The position numbers and the translations under genes are program-made. From Oscillospiraceae bacterium (lineage in GTDB: Bacteria; Bacillota; Clostridia; Oscillospirales; JAAYXM01): DNA of 39,039 bases. How positions within the stretch are numbered: position 1 is the stretch's first letter; each line of letters starts with the position of its first letter. Shown here in pieces: positions 34,331 to 39,039 of the stretch. Location: positions 1-39,039 of the forward strand of contig JAFYPW010000063.1 of assembly GCA_017559985.1 (NCBI GenBank). The letters are read 5' to 3'. Below the pieces are notes generated by a model. The model searched no databases, had not been told where the DNA came from, and saw only the letters and a program-made list of their open reading frames with translations.

Positions 34331-35404
34331 TTATAACTGTCGTGCCTTTGCCTCGCAGTAAACACAGCGGTGTGCGCCGCTTCGTGATACCTTGAACATA
34401 TGCGTAACCTCCTGCTCGGTCGAGGTTATGCAGCGCGGGTTGAAGCAACGGTGCTCGCCGAGGATGAGACCCTCTTCGGAGAGCGTTTCGTTTTCTGAAA
34501 CCCTTGCCTCTTCAAGAAGCTTCAAGATGAGCGCCATTCGCATATACTTTCCGTTTGCGACCTGCTTGAAATAGCAGGCGCGCGGGTCGCGGTCCACCTT
34601 GACGCTTATCTCGTTAACGCGCGGCAGCGGGTGGAGAACACACATATCCTCCTTTGCAAGGGCCATCTTCTCTGCTGTTAAGATATAGCTGTCTTTGAGA
34701 CGGTTATACTCCTCGTCTGTCTCAAAGCGCTCTTTCTGTATTCTCGTCATATAGAGAACATCAAGGCTGCCTATCGCATCTTCAAGCGAGGTTGTCTCTT
34801 CAAAGTCGAAGTCAATCTCTTTTTTTATGTAGCTCGGAACGCGAAGCTCCTCAGGTGAGATGAGAACGACCTTTATGCCTGTGTATCTTGCAAGTGCCGC
34901 GATGAGAGAGTGTACCGTTCTTCCGAATTTAAGGTCACCGCAGAAGCCTATCGTGAAGTCTGAAAGCCTTCCCTTTTCGCGGAAGATTGTGAGAAGGTCT
35001 GCAAGGGTCTGTGTCGGGTGGCAGTGTCCGCCGTCGCCGCCGTTGATGACGGGAACGGTTGCCGCGCGCGCGGCAACGAGCGGCGCACCTTCTTTCGGGT
35101 GGCGCATAGCGATGATGTCGCAGTATTCGCTCATAACTCTTGCCGTGTCAGACACGCTCTCGCCCTTTGAGGCAGAGCTTGACGCCGCCTCCTAAAAGCC
35201 GAGCACACTGCCGCCGAGTTCCAGCATAGCCGCCTCAAAGCTGAGGCGCGTTCTTGTTGACGGCTCGAAAAAGAGCGTTGCAAGCTTCTTGCCGCGGCAC
35301 ATTTCGGAATATTTCCACGGATTTGCGATTATGTCACACGCGACGTGCAAAAGCTCATCAATCTCCTCTGTTGTGAGGTCTAAAATATCAATAACACTTC
35401 TCAT
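34331..35404 (-). pseudogene. pyrB: Aspartate carbamoyltransferase with PyrI-type zinc tail, interrupted by an in-frame UAG
   Basis: ATCase joins carbamoyl phosphate and aspartate in pyrimidine synthesis. The frame runs 357 codons from ATG 35404 to TAA 34331, but codon 71 is TAG (35194-35192), where the family has Ser in the GFSD/GFSE motif. Carbamoyl-phosphate residues STRTR (49-53), the loop SKGES (79-83) and HPLPR are intact, and no frameshift is present. Residues 313-357 match the zinc domain of the regulatory chain PyrI, with Cys320-x4-Cys325 and Cys347-x2-Cys350, but the PyrI nucleotide-binding domain is missing. The 3' part could be read separately from a GTG at 35155. A nonsense mutation, sequence error or read-through are all possible. 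It is the last gene of the pyr operon. Confidence 0.9.
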
Positions 35405-35414
35405 TTTTTCTCCT

Positions 35415-36044
35415 TTATCCTATCCAGGATTCGTCAGACGGATTGTTTCTGAACTTTATAAGGCGGGAGACGTCCTCTGCCTTTATGTAGTTTTCCTCAG
35501 CCGCAACTGCTGCTATAACGTCAAAGTTTGTAAGGGAGACGTTCTTGACGTTTGCCGCAGCGAGCCTGTCAAGGCCTTTCTGCATACCGTAGGTGAAGAT
35601 TGAAACGATACCGAGAACCTCCGCGCCTGCCTCGCGAAGCGCGTCAACAACCTCAATGCAGCTACCGCCGGTTGAGATAAGGTCTTCAACAACAACGACC
35701 TTTTGTCCCTTTTCGAGTGCACCCTCGATTCGGTTGCCGCGGCCGTGGTCCTTGTTTCCCGAGCGGACATAGCCCATCGGAAGGCCCATAATGTGGCCGC
35801 AGATAGCCGCGTGGGCGATACCTGCCGTTGAAGTGCCCATAAGCACCTCTGCTTCGGGATAATGCTCGCGGATGAGCGAAACAAGACCGTTTTCAACGTC
35901 GTTTCGTACCTTTGGTGCCGTTAAAGTGAGGCGGTTGTCGCAATAAACAGGGCTCTTTATGCCGCTTGCCCAGGTAAAAGGCTTCTCGGGGCGGAAGAAA
36001 ACCGCCTTTATTGACAACAAATCACGTGCAATAAGCTTTTCCAT
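35415..36044 (-). CDS. pyrE: Orotate phosphoribosyltransferase
   Basis: PyrE adds PRPP-derived ribose phosphate to orotate, giving OMP. The 209-residue protein has the PRPP motif [12 protein letters not shown] (116-127), the flexible loop [17 protein letters not shown] (92-108) with catalytic Lys98 and His100, and [16 protein letters not shown] (23-38) near the N-terminus, all typical. It starts 14 bp after pyrF and ends 10 bp before pyrB, whose AAAGGAG site overlaps its end. The gene ends in TAG. Confidence 0.97.
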   Translation of the reverse strand: MEKLIARDLLSIKAVFFRPEKPFTWASGIKSPVYCDNRLTLTAPKVRNDVENGLVSLIREHYPEAEVLMGTSTAGIAHAAICGHIMGLPMGYVRSGNKDHGRGNRIEGALEKGQKVVVVEDLISTGGSCIEVVDALREAGAEVLGIVSIFTYGMQKGLDRLAAANVKNVSLTNFDVIAAVAAEENYIKAEDVSRLIKFRNNPSDESWIG

Positions 36045-36058
36045 ATTCTTTATCCTCC

Positions 36059-36757
36059 CTAGTCTACAAATTCAGAAACGCATCTCTCGTATGCAGCAAC
36101 GGGGTCCCCTGCCGCGGTAATCGGGCGGCCGACTACGATGTAGTCCGAGCCGATTGCCTTTGCGGCGGCAGGTGTCATAACACGCTTCTGGTCGCCGACG
36201 TCGCCGTCTGCAAAGCGGACACCCGGTGTTACGGTTAAAAATTCGCGGCCACATACGTTATGTACCTTTTCTGCTTCAAGCGGAGAGCAGACAACGCCGT
36301 CAAGACCGGCTTCCTTTGCGCTTTTTGCATAGTGCATAACAACCTCGTCAATCGGCTTTTCGATGAGAAGGTCGCGCTCCATAGTCTCCTGGTCGGTCGA
36401 GGTAAGCTGGGTTACCGCAATAAGAAGCGGGCGCGAGCCGTCCTCGCGGGTAAGACCTTCTATTGCCGCCTCCATCATCGGGCGGGTTCCCGCCGCGTGG
36501 AGGTTTGTGATGTCAACATCTAGGTTTCGGAGAACAGACATCGCCTTTTTTACGGTGTTGGGGATGTCGTGAAGCTTCAAATCAAGAAAAATCTTGTGTC
36601 CGCGGCGCTTAATCTCGCGCACGATTTCGGGACCCTCGGCATAGAAAAGCTCCATACCGATTTTAACAAACGGTTTTCTTCCCGTGAACTTGTCAAGGAA
36701 TGCGAAAGTGTCCTCTGCACTCTTGAAGTCACATGCTACAATAACATCTTTTCCCAT
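36059..36757 (-). CDS. pyrF: Orotidine 5'-phosphate decarboxylase
   Basis: PyrF makes UMP from OMP. The 232-residue protein is the short (type 1) bacterial form, with the catalytic [10 protein letters not shown] segment (Asp59, Lys61, Asp64), the phosphate-binding VTPGVR and the C-terminal DYIVVGRPI. The ATG overlaps the pyrD stop (TAATG), so translation is coupled. The gene ends in TAG, again as a real stop. Confidence 0.97.
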   Translation of the reverse strand: MGKDVIVACDFKSAEDTFAFLDKFTGRKPFVKIGMELFYAEGPEIVREIKRRGHKIFLDLKLHDIPNTVKKAMSVLRNLDVDITNLHAAGTRPMMEAAIEGLTREDGSRPLLIAVTQLTSTDQETMERDLLIEKPIDEVVMHYAKSAKEAGLDGVVCSPLEAEKVHNVCGREFLTVTPGVRFADGDVGDQKRVMTPAAAKAIGSDYIVVGRPITAAGDPVAAYERCVSEFVD

Positions 36758-37668
36758 TACTTTGCCACTCCTATTATATCTTTTAAATTTTCTATTCCGT
36801 ATTTTTCCATAACGCGCGGAAGGTCGTCTATTATGTCGCGGCAGGCGGTCGGGTTTATAAGGTTTGCCGCGCCTACCTCGACGGCGCGCGCCCCTGCCAT
36901 CATCATCTCAACAACGTCCTCGGCAGTCGTGACACCGCCCATACCCACAACGGGGATTTTTACGGCGTTTGCCACCTGGCAGACCATACGCACCGCGACG
37001 GGGAAGATTGCGCTTCCCGAAAAGCCACCCATTTTGTTTGCAATGACCGGGCGTCTTGTGCGAAGGTTTATCCTCATTCCGAGGAGCGTGTTTATAAGGC
37101 TTATGCCGTCCGCGCCCGCCTCTTCGCAGGCGACGGCGATTGATGCGATGTCCGTAACGTTGGGAGAGAGCTTAATTATAACCGGCTTTGTTGTAGCCGC
37201 CTTTACCGCGCGGGTAACCTCAGCCGCAGCTTCCGGGCTTGTGCCGAAGCTCATTCCGCCGCCGTGAACGTTCGGGCAGCTGATGTTGACTTCAAGCCAG
37301 CCGACCTGCTCCTCTTTATCCAGTTTTTCGCAGGTGTAGACATAGTCTTCAACCGAAAAGCCGGAGACGTTTGCCATAACCTTCTTGTTAAAGCAGGCAG
37401 AAAGCTTCGGAAGCTCTTCGGAAATAACCTTTTCAACGCCGGGGTTCTGAAGTCCAACGGCGTTTATCATACCTGCCGTGCACTCCGCGATTCTCGGAGT
37501 GGGGTTTCCAAACCTCGGATCTTTCGTCGTTCCCTTAAAGGAGAATGTGCCGAGGCAGTTTATGTCGTAAATTTCTGCAAACTCATAGCCAAAGCCGAAG
37601 GTGCCCGAGGCGGGGATAACGGGGTTTTCAAGCTCGATTCCGCAGAGATTAACCTTTAAGCTTCCCAT
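36757..37668 (-). CDS. pyrD: Dihydroorotate dehydrogenase, class 1B catalytic subunit
   Basis: PyrD oxidises dihydroorotate to orotate with FMN; the class 1B enzyme passes electrons through PyrK to NAD. The 303-residue protein has the catalytic Cys131 in [12 protein letters not shown] (class 1 uses Cys, class 2 uses Ser), FMN-binding stretches [11 protein letters not shown] and [20 protein letters not shown], and SGTFGFG near the N-terminus. The start lies 13 nt inside the end of pyrK, with GGAGGAG upstream. The pairing with pyrK confirms the 1B type. Confidence 0.97.
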   Translation of the reverse strand: MGSLKVNLCGIELENPVIPASGTFGFGYEFAEIYDINCLGTFSFKGTTKDPRFGNPTPRIAECTAGMINAVGLQNPGVEKVISEELPKLSACFNKKVMANVSGFSVEDYVYTCEKLDKEEQVGWLEVNISCPNVHGGGMSFGTSPEAAAEVTRAVKAATTKPVIIKLSPNVTDIASIAVACEEAGADGISLINTLLGMRINLRTRRPVIANKMGGFSGSAIFPVAVRMVCQVANAVKIPVVGMGGVTTAEDVVEMMMAGARAVEVGAANLINPTACRDIIDDLPRVMEKYGIENLKDIIGVAK

Positions 37669-38387
37669 AAAATCTCCTCCTTTGAAAGAACCGGCCCTTC
37701 CTTGCAGATTCTTTTATATCCCGTGACAGTCTTGCACGAGCAGCCCATACACGCGCCAAAGCCACAACCCATTCTCTCCTCAAAAGAGAACTGACCGTCC
37801 GTTTTGCTCGCTTTGTATACCGCGCGGAGCATAGGCTCGGGACCGCAGGTGAAGATGTGCGAATAGTCGCCGTCCATAGCGTCGGTGACAAAGCCGCGCA
37901 CGCCGTATGTTCCGTCAACGGTAGTGACCGTAACGTCACAGCCAAGAGCGCGGAAATCCTCCTCGCAGAAGACCTCGGTTTTCGTGTTAAAACCGAGGAT
38001 AACGGAGACACGCTTTCCCTCTTCGCGAAGCTTTTTTGCAAGCAGATACATCGGCGGAACGCCGACACCGCCGCCGATAAGAAGCGGGGCGGCGCCTGCT
38101 TTTTTAAGGTCATAGCCGTTGCCGAGCCCTGTGAGAACGTCAAGTGTTGCCCCCGCCTTAATTTGCGACATCTGCTCCGTGCCCGCGCCGACAACCTTGT
38201 AGATTATCGTGAGAATATCGCCATTCACGTCGCAGACGGAAATGGGGCGGCGGAGAAACTTTTCTGAGAGCGCAATGTTCACAAACCCGCCCGGGCGGCA
38301 CTCTGCCGTATCGCCCGAAAGCTCCATTCTGTAAACGGTCGCGGTGAGTGCCGTGTTGGATTTTACGGTAAAAATTGACTGTTTCAT
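37656..38387 (-). CDS. pyrK: Dihydroorotate dehydrogenase electron-transfer subunit
   Basis: PyrK carries FAD and a [2Fe-2S] cluster and links PyrD to NAD. The 243-residue protein has the FAD motif RRPISV (46-51), the NAD-site GGGVGVPPM (105-113) with a second CGPEPML (181-187), and the cluster ligands Cys208-x4-Cys213-x2-Cys216-x11-Cys228. It starts 12 bp after carB with AAAGGA near the carB stop and overlaps pyrD by 13 nt. Confidence 0.96.
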   Translation of the reverse strand: MKQSIFTVKSNTALTATVYRMELSGDTAECRPGGFVNIALSEKFLRRPISVCDVNGDILTIIYKVVGAGTEQMSQIKAGATLDVLTGLGNGYDLKKAGAAPLLIGGGVGVPPMYLLAKKLREEGKRVSVILGFNTKTEVFCEEDFRALGCDVTVTTVDGTYGVRGFVTDAMDGDYSHIFTCGPEPMLRAVYKASKTDGQFSFEERMGCGFGACMGCSCKTVTGYKRICKEGPVLSKEEILWEA

Positions 38388-38399
38388 ACTAAAATTCCT

Positions 38400-39039
38400 T
38401 TAAGCGTCGATAGTTGAAATAGTAAGCGTTGTTTCCTCTAAAACGTCGAGCAAAACGCGGACGGTGTCAAGAGCTGTGAAGATTGTGACATTGTTGTCCG
38501 TTGCAAGGCGGCGGATTTGGTGACCGTCGCTCTCACCGCCGACCGAGCCGATGTCGCGCGTGTTGATGACATATGCGATGTGGCCCTGGCGGAGCGCGTC
38601 TGCAACCTCCTCGCTTCCGTCGGAGAGCTTCTTTAAGATGTGTGTGCGGATGCCGCGCTCTTTTAAGAAGCGGGCAGTTCCCTCTGTTGCTTCAATGTTA
38701 AAGCCGAGCTTATAGAAGCGGCGGATAAGCGGGAGAGCTTCCTCTTTGTCCTTGTCGGCAATCGTTGCAAAGACCGTGCCGTAGTTTTGCAGATGCATAC
38801 CGGAGGCTTGAAGAGCCTTATAGAGTGCGCGATTTAACTTATCGTCATAGCCGATTGCCTCACCGGTTGACTTCATCTCGGGAGAGAGGTAAGAGTCAAG
38901 GCCGCGGATTTTTGCAAACGAGAACACCGGAACCTTTACATACCAGCGCTTCTTCTCTTCGGGGTATATGTCGAAGATGCCCTGCTCTTTGAGGCTCTTG
39001 CCGAGGATTACCTCTGTTGCGATGTCGGCAAGTGAATAG
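38400..39039 (-). CDS. carB: Carbamoyl-phosphate synthase large subunit, C-terminal part (cut by window end)
   Basis: The frame is open to the right edge and covers the last 212 residues of the roughly 1070-residue CarB. It begins in the second synthetase half (SLADIATEVILGKSLKEQG, then FSFAKIRGLDSYLSPEMKSTGEA) and continues into the MGS-like allosteric domain (TVFATIADKDKEEALPLIRRF; HIAYVINT; DGHQIRRLA), where UMP or ornithine act in other bacteria. A GTG at 38927 is internal and not a start. CarB feeds carbamoyl phosphate to PyrB in the same operon; carA, if linked, lies further right. Confidence 0.97.
   Translation of the reverse strand, partial: YSLADIATEVILGKSLKEQGIFDIYPEEKKRWYVKVPVFSFAKIRGLDSYLSPEMKSTGEAIGYDDKLNRALYKALQASGMHLQNYGTVFATIADKDKEEALPLIRRFYKLGFNIEATEGTARFLKERGIRTHILKKLSDGSEEVADALRQGHIAYVINTRDIGSVGGESDGHQIRRLATDNNVTIFTALDTVRVLLDVLEETTLTISTIDA

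Noticed and set aside
35192-35194. Genome-wide UAG recoding as the explanation of the pyrB stop
   Set aside because: At least six other genes in the window (recF, nifS, sleB, aroEK, pyrE, pyrF) end in TAG at the expected family length, so UAG is an ordinary stop.
38400-38927. Separate small gene starting at the GTG at 38927
   Set aside because: The frame continues upstream to the window edge with clear CarB sequence, so the GTG is internal.

Overview
The window looks like the replication-origin end of a chromosome from a spore-forming clostridial Firmicute, probably an Oscillospirales or Ruminococcaceae-like gut or anaerobic organism. This is inferred from gene order and families; no rRNA is present to test it. 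The evidence is the order dnaA-dnaN-recF-remB-gyrB-gyrA, an SleB-type cortex hydrolase, SLH-domain surface protein, class 1B PyrD with PyrK, clear sigma-A promoters and AG-rich Shine-Dalgarno sites. The core has intermediate GC; the first kilobase is clearly AT-richer.

Layout. 1-1000: an accessory patch with the 3' end of an unknown gene and a small membrane-protein gene bracketed by two 84-bp direct repeats. 1052-9560: the replication cluster (DnaA, beta clamp, RecF, RemB-like DUF370 protein, gyrase B and A), with a probable oriC between dnaA and dnaN. 9732-11808: RNase HI, then a cysteine desulfurase and IscU/NifU-type scaffold pair for Fe-S assembly. 11864-13507: a YeiH/UPF0324 transporter and a membrane-anchored XRE regulator. 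13698-15815: DegV, then a fused shikimate dehydrogenase-shikimate kinase. 15872-16031: a 160-bp stretch with 19-bp terminal inverted repeats. 16074-18750: an isolated L-fucose isomerase divergent from an XRE regulator. 18846-21915: SleB, a LysR regulator and a divergent aspartase-like lyase.

21977-26510: a four-gene Gld-like ABC export cluster (ATPase, permease, GldG-like protein, DUF4340 protein). 26589-29647: the hisS-aspS pair. 29819-33130: a YtrA-type GntR regulator followed by its ABC ATPase and a large permease. 33167-34237: a secreted papain-like/SLH protein. 34331-39039: a pyrimidine operon read leftward as carB (cut by the window end), pyrK, pyrD, pyrF, pyrE, pyrB.

Most of the window is housekeeping. 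The items most worth a second look are: (1) pyrB has an in-frame UAG where the family normally has Ser, although the rest of the gene is intact, and it ends in a PyrI-type zinc module without the allosteric domain; (2) the repeat-bracketed gene next to oriC; (3) the MITE-like inverted repeat between aroEK and fucI; (4) two ABC export systems with large extracytoplasmic parts and unknown substrates. I saw no CRISPR array, tRNA, rRNA, transposase or prophage gene, and no convincing wholly new multi-gene system.
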